Positions 5,468 through 11,892 of a stretch of 28,635 nucleotides of DNA are shown piece by piece. The position numbers and the translations under genes are program-made. The DNA is taken from IMG/VR virus record IMGVR_UViG_3300044720_000028, positions 1 to 28,635 of that record; one strand, 5' to 3'. The notes under the pieces were generated by a model. The model ran no database searches, had not been told where the DNA came from, and was given only the letters and a program-made list of their open reading frames with translations. This stretch comes from a virus. Each line of letters starts with the position of its first letter. Within the stretch, counting starts at the first letter, position 1.

Positions 5468-5694
5468 CACTCCTCCTCGTCGTACTCGTCGTCCAGCAGC
5501 TCGGTCTTCGACTCCTGGACCTCGGCCTCGGACTCCACGACCTCGGTGACGTGGCTCTGCACGTCGTCCGCGTACATGCCGTCCCGGACGAAGGCGTACC
5601 CGCGGTCCTGAGCCTCGGCCTCGTCCTGTGCGCGGACCTCGACCGTCGTCCGCTTGACCTCGGTCTCCTCGACCACCACCTGGTAGAGCGCCAC
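5467..5694 (-). CDS. very acidic small protein, DpnD/PcfM-like pattern
   Basis: GTG 5694 is chosen because GAGAGGAGG lies upstream. The 75-residue product begins MALYQVVVEETEVKRTTVEV. It continues with an EAEAQDRGYAFVRDG helix and ends in a long acidic tail (ESEAEVQESKTELLDDEYDE and two more Glu). The pattern of a short strand, VEV(R)A, an Asp/Glu-rich helix and a Tyr resembles small phage/plasmid proteins of the DpnD/PcfM type, but this is a weak recollection. The acidic tail could mimic DNA or bind a basic partner (inference). Confidence 0.55.
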   Translation of the reverse strand: MALYQVVVEETEVKRTTVEVRAQDEAEAQDRGYAFVRDGMYADDVQSHVTEVVESEAEVQESKTELLDDEYDEEE

Positions 5695-5710
5695 ACCTGC
5701 CTCCTCTCCA

Positions 5711-5769
5711 CTGCCGGACCATCCGGGCAGCTTGTCGGAAGGGCCAGTCGCCTGACCCTCCCTGCAAGC
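5711..5769 (-). repeat. two-hairpin intergenic element, copy 8
   Basis: Hairpin I: CTGCC 5711-5715 with GGCAG 5726-5730, continued by GGA/TCC across a one-base bulge. Hairpin II: outer GCTTG 5730-5734 with CAAGC 5765-5769, enclosing an imperfect inner stem (GG/CC, AGGG/CCCT, CAG/CTG with one mismatch). Same layout as the other copies with different inner bases. Confidence 0.8.
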
Positions 5770-5773
5770 CGTC

Positions 5774-5968
5774 CTAGACCTGGAACAGCTCCTCGCCGTC
5801 GCTGGTGAACAGCGCGATGGCAATGAACAGGTCATCGCAGTCGCCGCGGAGCACCGCGTCGGCCACGATGTCCTCGAACGCGACTGCCCGAGCCAGCTGG
5901 GCCATCGCCTGGTCGCTGGCCTGGCGCCGCTCTGCGGTCTGCACTGCGCAGTCATACGGGGTGAGCAT
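5774..5968 (-). CDS. unknown small protein, 64 residues
   Basis: ATG 5968 with AAGGGGCAA upstream, a weaker ribosome binding site than its neighbours. The product begins MLTPYDCAVQTAERRQASDQ and is predicted almost wholly helical (AMAQLARAVAFEDIVADAVL), ending DDLFIAIALFTSDGEELFQV. It is acidic and has two cysteines far apart. No family is recognised. It is flanked by hairpin elements on both sides. Confidence 0.6.
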   Translation of the reverse strand: MLTPYDCAVQTAERRQASDQAMAQLARAVAFEDIVADAVLRGDCDDLFIAIALFTSDGEELFQV

Positions 5969-5991
5969 CGACTTGCCCCTTTCCTTGCCGT

Positions 5992-6049
5992 CCGGTCGAC
6001 CTTGTGCCGACCGGCCAACAGGCGGGCCGCCGTAGCGGCCCCCTGCTGG
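5992..6049 (-). repeat. two-hairpin intergenic element, copy 9 (second subtype)
   Basis: Hairpin I: CCGGTCG 5992-5998 with CGACCGG 6008-6014. Hairpin II starts on the next base: CCA 6015-6017 with TGG 6047-6049, an A-C mismatch, CAGG 6019-6022 with CCTG 6042-6045, a one-base C bulge, then GGGCCGC 6024-6030 with GCGGCCC 6035-6041. This subtype lacks the GCTCG outer stem but keeps the two-hairpin layout. Confidence 0.8.
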
Positions 6050-6063
6050 TAGGCGGGCTGCGC

Positions 6064-6273
6064 CTAGCTCATGCAGCCGTGCCGGAACGGCCCGCTGGGG
6101 ACCTGGGTGAAGTGCCGCATCCCGGTCGCCACGCGCTGGGCGGCCTGGCGGTCGCCGGGCCGGTTCAGGTTCGACCCGGTCCTGGTGAGCACGTCCGCCA
6201 GGAGGTTGCGAGCGTGCAGGTCCTCGGCCTTGCGCTGGTCGAAGGCCTGGGCCTCGGTGGTGAGCTGTGCCAT
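6064..6273 (-). CDS. unknown small protein, 69 residues
   Basis: ATG 6273 with GAGAGGAG nine bases upstream. The product begins MAQLTTEAQAFDQRKAEDLH, is helical and charged through residue 50, and ends HFTQVPSGPFRHGCMS. It is basic and without a membrane segment. No motif is recognised. It is flanked by the two hairpin elements of the second subtype. Confidence 0.6.
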   Translation of the reverse strand: MAQLTTEAQAFDQRKAEDLHARNLLADVLTRTGSNLNRPGDRQAAQRVATGMRHFTQVPSGPFRHGCMS

Positions 6274-6295
6274 CTCAGTGCTCCTCTCGTGCCGT

Positions 6296-6355
6296 CCCGG
6301 CGCCCCACTGGCGCCGGGCCAACGGGCGGGCTCCCTCTCGGGAGCCCCCCGCTGG
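6296..6355 (-). repeat. two-hairpin intergenic element, copy 10 (second subtype)
   Basis: Hairpin I: CCCGGCGCC 6296-6304 with GGCGCCGGG 6310-6318. Hairpin II: CCA 6319-6321 with TGG 6353-6355, the same A-C mismatch as copy 9, CGGG 6323-6326 with CCCG 6348-6351, a C bulge, then GGGCTCCC 6328-6335 with GGGAGCCC 6340-6347. Against copy 9 the second helix changed A-T to G-C on both sides, and the inner helix changed completely while staying paired. Confidence 0.85.
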
Positions 6356-6365
6356 TAGGCAGGTC

Positions 6366-6614
6366 CTAGGCGTAGCCGACCACGCCCAGCTCATGCTGGA
6401 TGGGGGTGCCGTTCGGCAGCAGCTCCCACCCGGAGGCGAGCACCACGTCCGCACGGTAGCCACCGACTCGGTACCCGGCGGCCAGCTCGGTCGCCCCGGC
6501 CAGGGTCATCGGCCCGAACCGCTGGTAGCGCACCTCGAACGGTGCCCTACGGGCCTGCTCCCACCGAATCTCGGTGTCCCAGCACTCCACCTGCGGGTTA
6601 CTTGCGTGTCCCAT
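6366..6614 (-). CDS. unknown protein, 82 residues
   Basis: ATG 6614 with GAGAGGAG upstream. The product begins MGHASNPQVECWDTEIRWEQ and looks like a small alpha/beta domain: a helix-forming N-terminal part (WEQARRAPFEVRYQRF), then glycine-punctuated strands (YRVGGYRADVVLASGWELL, PIQHELGVVGYA). No family is recognised. Coding is supported by the start context and by its position between two hairpin elements. Confidence 0.65.
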   Translation of the reverse strand: MGHASNPQVECWDTEIRWEQARRAPFEVRYQRFGPMTLAGATELAAGYRVGGYRADVVLASGWELLPNGTPIQHELGVVGYA

Positions 6615-6633
6615 CTCCGCTCCTCTCGTTCCG

Positions 6634-6691
6634 ACCGCCCCCGCTGGGCGGTTCGTCCGAGCACCTACCGTAGCAGGTGCCCGTGCGAACC
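6634..6691 (-). repeat. two-hairpin intergenic element, copy 11
   Basis: Hairpin I: ACCGCCC 6634-6640 with GGGCGGT 6646-6652. Hairpin II: outer GGTTCG 6650-6655 with CGAACC 6686-6691 (sharing three bases with hairpin I), inner GCACCT 6661-6666 with AGGTGC 6675-6680. The bases differ from all other copies but the layout is the same. Confidence 0.8.
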
Positions 6692-6705
6692 GTCAAACGC
6701 GCTGC

Positions 6706-6903
6706 TCAGAGCACCTGTTCCCAGGTCGAACCCTCGGACTTGAAGACCCACACCCGGGCAGCGCCCATCGCCGTGAGCAGGTCCGCGTGGAGCACCGCGT
6801 CGACCTCGGAGACCCGTTCCCGGACCTCCACCCGGGTAAACCCGGCGCCTAGCAGCTCATGGTCCTCCCGGTCCGAGCCGAACCCTGCTATGACAGTGTA
6901 CAT
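6706..6903 (-). CDS. unknown small protein, 65 residues
   Basis: ATG 6903 with GGGGCGGAG upstream. The product begins MYTVIAGFGSDREDHELLGA. It resembles a short beta-alpha unit: strand MYTVIAGFG, a charged turn, helix/strand FTRVEVRERVSEVDAVLHAD, helix LLTAMGAARVWV, and a final WEQVL. No motif is recognised. It is the second gene of the leftward unit, 33 bases from the glycosylase-like gene. Confidence 0.6.
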   Translation of the reverse strand: MYTVIAGFGSDREDHELLGAGFTRVEVRERVSEVDAVLHADLLTAMGAARVWVFKSEGSTWEQVL

Positions 6904-6927
6904 TCTCCGCCCCTTCCCGTCAGTCCT

Positions 6928-6948
6928 GAGCTGGTCTTATGCCAGCTC
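6928..6948 (-). promoter_or_regulatory. hairpin overlapping the stop of the glycosylase-like gene
   Basis: GAGCTGG 6928-6934 pairs with CCAGCTC 6942-6948; the seven-base loop contains the TAA stop (6937-6939). It may be a reduced relative of the two-hairpin elements seen in the other gaps of the unit. Confidence 0.55.
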
Positions 6949-7530
6949 GGAGATGCCCGCGGTCGACAATGCCGACCCATTACCCTTCGTCCGAACGACG
7001 ACCCATGCCGTAGCCTGCGCGGCGGCCGGGGCCATGCCGTACTCCGCGGCGACCTCGGCATACACCGCGGCGAGCTGCGCGTACAGCTTCGGCGTCAGCT
7101 TCAGGTCTCCCGCCAGCCCCAATGCCCTGAGCGCCCAGACGTCGACCGTGACTGCCGACAGGTCGCCCGAGATGTTCGCCCAGAATGCCCGGGTCTTAGG
7201 ACCGCCCAGCACGTCCAGCGGCGCCTCTCCAGCCACGATGCGCTGCGCCTTGTCCCAGGACGTACGGAACACGCCGCTCGGACGCTCGGACGACTGGAAC
7301 GCGAGCACCGCGAGGCGCCGGTTCCGGCCCCATTGGGTCCGCGGAGACAGTGCCGACAGGACCCCAGCGGCCACGGTAGCGTCGACCCCATGCGCCGACC
7401 CCAGTTCGGCCGCATCCCGCTGCGCCGACCCGTACCACGCTTGACCTGCCGAGATGTCCGCTTCGTCCGCCCGGTCAAGGACCTCGCGAAGCGTCCGCTT
7501 CAATGCATCGGTCTCCAGCTGGACTGCCAT
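6937..7530 (-). CDS. HhH-GPD DNA glycosylase-like protein
   Basis: A 197-residue protein. ATG 7530 is chosen because a ribosome binding site (GGGAGCGGGAG) lies just upstream and the promoter at 7564-7592 would fall inside the longer frame. Motifs in order: ALSPRTQWGRN (60-70), GGPKTRAFWANI (109-120), VTVDVWALRAL (127-137) and AQATAWVVVR (171-180). A hairpin-like GGPK followed 18 residues later by VDVWAxR matches endonuclease III-type HhH-GPD glycosylases, where the catalytic Lys and Asp are 18 residues apart; here they would be Lys112 and Asp130. There are no iron-sulfur cysteines. Such a protein could excise or handle modified bases. Similar phage proteins are often annotated only as conserved hypothetical. 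It is the first gene after the leftward promoter. Confidence 0.6.
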   Translation of the reverse strand: MAVQLETDALKRTLREVLDRADEADISAGQAWYGSAQRDAAELGSAHGVDATVAAGVLSALSPRTQWGRNRRLAVLAFQSSERPSGVFRTSWDKAQRIVAGEAPLDVLGGPKTRAFWANISGDLSAVTVDVWALRALGLAGDLKLTPKLYAQLAAVYAEVAAEYGMAPAAAQATAWVVVRTKGNGSALSTAGISELA

Positions 7531-7563
7531 CTCCCGCTCCCTTCCATCGGTTGCCGAGACCAC

Positions 7564-7592
7564 AACGTAGCCGATGCCATGACCGATGTCAA
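7564..7592 (-). promoter_or_regulatory. leftward promoter, near consensus
   Basis: On the minus strand TTGACA (7587-7592), a 17-base spacer, then TACGTT (7564-7569). The -35 is a full match to the vegetative sigma consensus and the -10 fits TAnnnT. The expected start point leaves roughly 27 bases before the ATG at 7530. It would be served by the host's main sigma factor, as expected for early genes. Confidence 0.7.
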
Positions 7593-7840
7593 ACACGCGC
7601 CTTGACCTGCGCTTATGCGACGGGCCAATCGCCCTATGCCCTACCATGATGCGACCCTAGGACCTGGGCAGTACCCTAGGCACCCATGTCAGGGCGGTCT
7701 CTTGACTTTCAAGAGGTTGCGTGTGCAAGTATCGGAGCACCAGGGAGAGCGATTGGCGCTTCGGGACGGGGTCTTGCCCCCTCCCGCCGGGTCCCCCCGC
7801 GCCAAAGACACCCACGGAGACCCCCAGAGGCCGCCTAAAC
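7593..7840. other. gene-free divergent control region with nested hairpins
   Basis: No credible gene is seen. Two copies of ACCCTAGG (7654-7661 and 7673-7680), each holding the palindrome CCTAGG, lie 19 bases apart. A 17-bp palindrome follows at 7699-7715. A nested structure follows that: outer TTGGCGC 7753-7759 with GCGCCAA 7799-7805, inner CGGGACGGGG 7762-7771 with CCCCCTCCCG 7777-7786. Being next to the terminase genes, it may hold the packaging site (inference). Confidence 0.5.
7699..7715. promoter_or_regulatory. 17-bp palindrome over a TTGACT box, candidate operator
   Basis: CTCTTGA, spacer CTT, TCAAGAG: seven perfect paired bases on each side. TTGACT at 7702-7707 could be a rightward -35, but the possible -10 (AAGTAT, 7727-7732) is weak and spaced 19 bases away. 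A dimeric regulator binding here would block that promoter. Confidence 0.4.
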
Positions 7841-7843
7841 GTG

Positions 7844-7884
7844 CTGGTCCAGACTTTACCTGCATAGCGAGGGCGTACTAGTAG
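7844..7884 (+). promoter_or_regulatory. late promoter P1 (terminase-portal)
   Basis: A 23-base block (7844-7866) identical to that at 11852-11874. It contains the 15-base core GACTTTACCTGCATA (7852-7866), shared also with 25200-25214. The AT-containing block TACTAGTAG (7876-7884) follows and runs into GGGG. In all three copies the block ends TAGGG, 14-15 bases after the core. The core is longer than a normal -35 and unlike TTGACA, so a phage-specific factor is likely. It lies upstream of the small terminase. Confidence 0.75.
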
Positions 7885-8056
7885 GGGAGGGAAGGGGGAA
7901 GAACCACCTTCCCGACATCGCGAGGAGCGAGGCTCGACGAGAGCCCGAAGGAGAGGGCAAATCGCCTCTCCCCAGATGATTCCCCGAACCAGTGCGCCGG
8001 GCGGACCCGCCGCGGCGCTTCCTAGTAGCCGAGTCGCACCACACCGGGGTACCGCC
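7885..8056 (+). other. structured leader of the terminase transcript
   Basis: No gene in these 172 bases. Four stem-loops follow P1: GGGAAGG/CCTTCCC (7889-7913), GGCTC/GAGCC (7931-7945), GGAGAGG/CCTCTCC (7950-7971), and GCGCCG/CGGCGC (7995-8019) continued by GGCG/CGCC past a one-base bulge. None has a U run. The leader may act in translation control of the terminase genes or, as DNA, in packaging recognition. Confidence 0.5.
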
Positions 8057-8371
8057 ATGCCGTGGACGCCTGACGAAGCCAAAGCCAACGCCTCCCTGGG
8101 GGGCAAGGCCGCGGCAGCCCGCGGCAAGGCCCGGCGCCAGATGCCGGTTGTGGAAAGAGCGCGCAAAGCGTTGGAGGACGCGACCGGGCAAGCGGCCAAG
8201 GCTCTTGTAGACGCGGCCCTCGGCCAGAACGGCTTCGAGGACCTCGACGTCGGTGAGCGACTGAAGGCCGTCCTGAAGGTGCTCGACTATGGCCTCGGCC
8301 GACCGGCGACCAACAAGCCCGAGGAGAAGCCCCCTGCTGAAGGTGAGCAGAGCGGACTGGCCCTTTCCTAG
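8057..8371 (+). CDS. probable terminase small subunit
   Basis: A 104-residue protein. ATG 8057 is preferred over the earlier in-frame ATG 7976 because upstream codons fall in the hairpin-rich leader; the ribosome binding site (GGGG) is modest. The N-terminus (MPWTPDEAKANASLGGKAAA) is basic and helix-turn-helix-like. The middle helices (QMPVVERARKALEDATGQAA, GERLKAVLKVLDYGLGRP) resemble the terminase small-subunit pattern ending in a GxGRP turn, and a charged disordered tail follows. Small terminases recognise phage DNA and load the large subunit. The call rests mainly on position directly before the large terminase and this helical pattern; sequence similarity is weak. Confidence 0.6.
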   Translation: MPWTPDEAKANASLGGKAAAARGKARRQMPVVERARKALEDATGQAAKALVDAALGQNGFEDLDVGERLKAVLKVLDYGLGRPATNKPEEKPPAEGEQSGLALS

Positions 8372-8377
8372 GACCCG

Positions 8378-9919
8378 ATGAAGACCATCAAGCTGACCGA
8401 GTTCTGGACGGTCGACGGGGTCCTGGATGAGAAGGGCCGGCCTCGCCAGTTCGACACCCCCGAAGAGGCGGCCCAGCACGGCGAGCCCCGCCGGCACGGC
8501 GCTCAGAAGGACTTCGTCCTGACAGACGCCCGCTACGCCGGGTACATCGGCGGCCTGGGCTCAGGGAAGACCTTCGCCGGCGTGGCCCGCGGCCTCGCCT
8601 TCTCTCAGCAGCCGAAGCCGCCCGGGACCCTGCACGGGGCCCGCGGCCTCTGTGGCGCCATCTCGTACCCCGTCCTCCGGGACGTGGTCATCCCGGTCTT
8701 CCACGAGCTTATCGAGGGGACCGGCCTGATGGGCCCCCACGGGTACTCGAAGTCGGAGAAGAAGGCGACCCTGAAGAATGGGGCCGAAATCCTGTTCCGC
8801 TCCCTCGACAACCCGAACAGCATCCGTGGTGTCGAGCTGAGCTGGTTCTTCATCGACGAGGGACGCCACCTGTCCCGCGAGGCCTTCGACATCCTGAACG
8901 GCCGCCTGCGGCAGCCCGGCTTCGCCCACGCGGGCTGGGTCGCCTCCACACCGAACGGGTACGACTGGATGTGGTCCCTGCTCCACCCGGACTCCCCGGA
9001 CCAGTACGAGGGGGCCGAGTTCTTCGAGGCCAGCACGTACGACAACCGGCGCCACCTGCCGGCGCAGTACATCGACGAGCTGGACGCGACGTACGAGGGC
9101 AAGTGGCACGAGCAGGAGGTCCTGGGTCGGTTCGTCGGCCTGATGACCGGGTCCGCGCTCCCCTCGTGGCGCCCCGAGGTCGGCCTGGCTGACCTGGAAT
9201 ACGACCCGGACTTGCCCCTCTTCAGCACCTGGGACTTCGGCATCGGGGACCTGGGCGTGTGCGAGTTCGCCCAGATAGCGACCACCGAGCGCCGGATGCC
9301 TGATGGCTCGAAGCAGTACGTGCCCGAGCTTCGGGTGCTGGACCTCATCGAGTCGCAGGACTGGTCCATCGACGAGTGGGCCCTGGCCTTTGAGTCCAAG
9401 CTGGCGGACCGCTTCGGCGGTCACCGCCCGGTCCGCTCCTGGGGCGACCCCGCCGGCAAGCAGCGGAGCATGGTGACGGGCACATCCGTCATCGACGCGC
9501 TTGCCTCGAAGGGCATCTCGGTCGGCGCCGCACGGAAGCAGAACCACGACCTGGGCCTCCTCATCCTCGACAACATGATGGCCGGTGGCCGGGTCAAGGT
9601 GGACCGGCGCCACTGCACGCGCCTCTCCGCGGCGGCCAGCACGCACCACTTCCCGACCGACGAGAACGGGAACCGCATGAGCAACACCCCCGTTCACGAC
9701 TGGACCTCCCACTTCATCGATGCGCTGAGGTACCTCGCCACGTCCGAGCTGAGCCTGCACTTCAACCAGTCCGCGCCTCCGCGGCCCGCCCAACCAGGGG
9801 CAGGCACGATGGGGGCGCTCATGGCTGAGCTGACCAGGAAGCCCGAATCGTGGCTCGGCGTCCCGCAGACCAAGACCGGCCTCTGGGTGCCGGGCACCCT
9901 AGGAGTCCCGAATGGCTAG
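8378..9919 (+). CDS. terL: terminase large subunit
   Basis: A 513-residue ATPase-nuclease that packages DNA through the portal and cuts it. Walker A GGLGSGKT is at 58-65, Walker B WFFIDEG at 156-162, and an ASTPNG coupling motif at 189-194. The C-terminal RNase H-like nuclease has acidic residues at TWDFG (Asp286), GDPAG (Asp357) and DWTSHFIDAL (Asp441, Asp448). Length and motif order match full-length large terminases. ATG 8378 follows AGGA at 8370-8373. The gene starts six bases after the small terminase and overlaps the portal gene by eight bases, a standard packaging operon. Confidence 0.95.
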   Translation: MKTIKLTEFWTVDGVLDEKGRPRQFDTPEEAAQHGEPRRHGAQKDFVLTDARYAGYIGGLGSGKTFAGVARGLAFSQQPKPPGTLHGARGLCGAISYPVLRDVVIPVFHELIEGTGLMGPHGYSKSEKKATLKNGAEILFRSLDNPNSIRGVELSWFFIDEGRHLSREAFDILNGRLRQPGFAHAGWVASTPNGYDWMWSLLHPDSPDQYEGAEFFEASTYDNRRHLPAQYIDELDATYEGKWHEQEVLGRFVGLMTGSALPSWRPEVGLADLEYDPDLPLFSTWDFGIGDLGVCEFAQIATTERRMPDGSKQYVPELRVLDLIESQDWSIDEWALAFESKLADRFGGHRPVRSWGDPAGKQRSMVTGTSVIDALASKGISVGAARKQNHDLGLLILDNMMAGGRVKVDRRHCTRLSAAASTHHFPTDENGNRMSNTPVHDWTSHFIDALRYLATSELSLHFNQSAPPRPAQPGAGTMGALMAELTRKPESWLGVPQTKTGLWVPGTLGVPNG

Positions 9920-11846
9920 CCCCGACCAGTACAAGGTCTACAAGGACCCGGCCACCAAGCTGAAGGTCTACCGGGACCGCATCGCCCGCGCCGAGAAGGA
10001 ACTGGACAAGCGCCGGCCGGCGGCAGCCGACGCCTTCAAGCGGTACCGGAACGACCCTCGCGAGGACACGGTCTCCCCGGGGGGCCACCAGGTGGCCGTC
10101 CCGGATGGCATCGGTGTCGTCGACACGATGTACTCCTCGCTGACCGCCGTCGAGGTCGACGTGCAGGTCACCCCGCACGCGGGGTCGCGAGACCAGGCCA
10201 GGGCAACGCAGCAGGCCCTCTCGAACGAGGCTCGCATCATCAAGGTGAACGAGCGAGTGGCCCCTGCCGTGAAGGACGCCATCCTGGTCGACGCCGGCTT
10301 CGTGAAGACGGCCTACGAGTACGCGGACCAGGTCATGGAGGTCGACCGGGACCCCGAGCACATCGCGGCCGATGCGAGGGGCCTCATACAGGCCGCCTCC
10401 CTGGCCGGGGAGAAGGTGCCGACGCCCGACGAGATTGCCTCGGTCGTTCCCGCGACCGAGGAGCAGACGGTAGTCCTGAAGGACCGCATCGTGGTCGACT
10501 ACGTCCCGTGGGACATGATGCTGTGGGACCCGGACGTGAAGCGGTGGGAGGACGTGGGCTGGGTGGCCCAGAAGTCCGTCGTCCCGCTGGAGGACGTCAC
10601 TGAGAACCCGGCCTTCAAGGCCTACGCCGAGAAGAACAAGGGCCAGTCGAAGAAGCTGGAGAAGCTGAAGGGTGACTCCTCGACGGACCGGGACGGCAAG
10701 TGGGTGGAGGCGGCCGGGGACTACATCACCCTGTACGAGGTCTATGACCTCCGCGCCGGCACGGTCTGCACCATCACGAAGAACGCCGACTTCATCCTTG
10801 ACGAGCGGCCGAATACGTTCGCCCTCTTCCCAGACCTGGAGGACCGCAACCCGTTCTCCCGGTACGTGGAGCGCACCGACCCGGAGAAGGTGACCGGCAT
10901 CGGGGACATGCGCGTCATCATGCCTTCCCTGCACGAGCTGGACCTGTACAGGAGCAGACTGGCCCTCTACCTCGACCGGAGCGTACCGAAGCTCGTCGGC
11001 CCCGAGGGTGGCCTCACCGACGCCGGCAAGGCGGCGCTGGAGAGTCGCGAGTGGGGCGCGTACGTGGAGCTGACCAAGAGCACCAACGGCCAGGAGGTCC
11101 GGCCGCTGGAGGTCCCGCAGCTCCCGCAGGAGATGTTCAACGTCCCGGACAAGATTCAGGGCTCCATCCTGGAGGCGACCGGGACGAACGAAATCCTCCG
11201 CGGCCTGTTCAGTGACCACCGCACGTCGGCCACCGAGGTCAACGCGGTGGGCCAGGCGAGCGGAGTCCGGCAGGCCGAGAAGCAGAACGGCCTGGAGGCG
11301 TTCTACCACAGCATCTTCAAGCGCGTGCTGGTCCTGATGCAGGTGTTCTACGACCAGGAGCGCGTCGTGCGCCTAGTCGAGCACGAGGGCGACGTGCAGT
11401 GGAAGTGGTCGAACCAGGACATCGTCCTGGGGGCGGACCTCGAAGTCTCCCTCACGCCGAAGGAGCCGAACACCCTGGAGTCCCGCCAGCAGCGGGCCTT
11501 CCAGTGGTTCAACCTCCTGGCCCCTGCGGCTGTCCAAGGCGGGCCAATCGACCTGTCGAAGATGACTCTCTGGGCTCTCCAGGAGTCCGGTTTCCGCATG
11601 GAGGACATCCGGTCCTTCGTCAAGACGGACGAGCAGCAGCAGCAGGCGCAGCAGGCGGCCATGCAGCAGGCGGCGCAGGGCGCGGCGGCTCAGGCTCAGG
11701 GCGCAGCGGCCGGCCAGGCCGCGGGCGCACCGGCGGACGCCGGCGGCGGGCTCCCCGCACCGGTGGCCTCCTCGCTCGGGTCCAGCCTCGTCCGGCCCAT
11801 CACGCCGGCCGACGCGAACAACGAGCAGACCATCTTCACCCCGTAA
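9912..11846 (+). CDS. portal protein
   Basis: A 644-residue protein beginning MASPDQYKVYKDPATKLKVY inside the end of the terminase gene. It has the layout of a portal subunit of a short-tailed phage: a mixed alpha/beta body with VDYVPWDMMLWDPDVKRWED (about 196-215), where a strand-loop of this kind is typical of portal wing regions. Long helices in the last third include a probable stem/tunnel helix (DKIQGSILEATGTNEILRG). A low-complexity Gln/Ala-rich tail (about 575-620) precedes a polar C-terminus. Twelve copies would form the DNA entry ring that receives the terminase and later the adaptor. Position directly after the large terminase and before the scaffold supports the call. Confidence 0.88.
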   Translation: MASPDQYKVYKDPATKLKVYRDRIARAEKELDKRRPAAADAFKRYRNDPREDTVSPGGHQVAVPDGIGVVDTMYSSLTAVEVDVQVTPHAGSRDQARATQQALSNEARIIKVNERVAPAVKDAILVDAGFVKTAYEYADQVMEVDRDPEHIAADARGLIQAASLAGEKVPTPDEIASVVPATEEQTVVLKDRIVVDYVPWDMMLWDPDVKRWEDVGWVAQKSVVPLEDVTENPAFKAYAEKNKGQSKKLEKLKGDSSTDRDGKWVEAAGDYITLYEVYDLRAGTVCTITKNADFILDERPNTFALFPDLEDRNPFSRYVERTDPEKVTGIGDMRVIMPSLHELDLYRSRLALYLDRSVPKLVGPEGGLTDAGKAALESREWGAYVELTKSTNGQEVRPLEVPQLPQEMFNVPDKIQGSILEATGTNEILRGLFSDHRTSATEVNAVGQASGVRQAEKQNGLEAFYHSIFKRVLVLMQVFYDQERVVRLVEHEGDVQWKWSNQDIVLGADLEVSLTPKEPNTLESRQQRAFQWFNLLAPAAVQGGPIDLSKMTLWALQESGFRMEDIRSFVKTDEQQQQAQQAAMQQAAQGAAAQAQGAAAGQAAGAPADAGGGLPAPVASSLGSSLVRPITPADANNEQTIFTP

Positions 11847-11851
11847 ACGCC

Positions 11852-11892
11852 CTGGTCCAGACTTTACCTGCATAGGCCAGGTAGGTATATAG
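11852..11892 (+). promoter_or_regulatory. late promoter P2 (scaffold-capsid)
   Basis: The same 23-base block as P1 (11852-11874) with core GACTTTACCTGCATA at 11860-11874. TATATAG follows at 11886-11892, ending in TAGGGG. It begins six bases after the portal stop. It would add transcripts for scaffold and capsid, proteins needed in large amounts, on top of read-through from P1. Confidence 0.78.

Noticed and set aside
2061-6691. CRISPR-like array from repeated GGGGAGCCC units
   Set aside because: Spacing is set by genes, the repeats are hairpins of varying sequence, and the intervals are coding; no spacer structure or cas gene is present.
7602-7640. Possible rightward promoter starting TTGACC
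   Set aside because: No -10-like hexamer occurs 16-19 bases downstream; the nearest TATGCC is 27 bases away.
7615-7881. Rightward open frame of 88 codons in the divergent region
   Set aside because: No ribosome binding site before ATG 7615, Pro/Arg-rich translation, and it crosses the palindrome, nested hairpins and the P1 core.
9819-11309. Long minus-strand open frame opposite the portal gene (496 codons)
   Set aside because: A shadow of the portal gene created by high GC; the composition is Val/Arg/Gly/Leu-heavy and no start context is seen. The same applies to minus-strand frames at 23732-25183 and 26970-28589.
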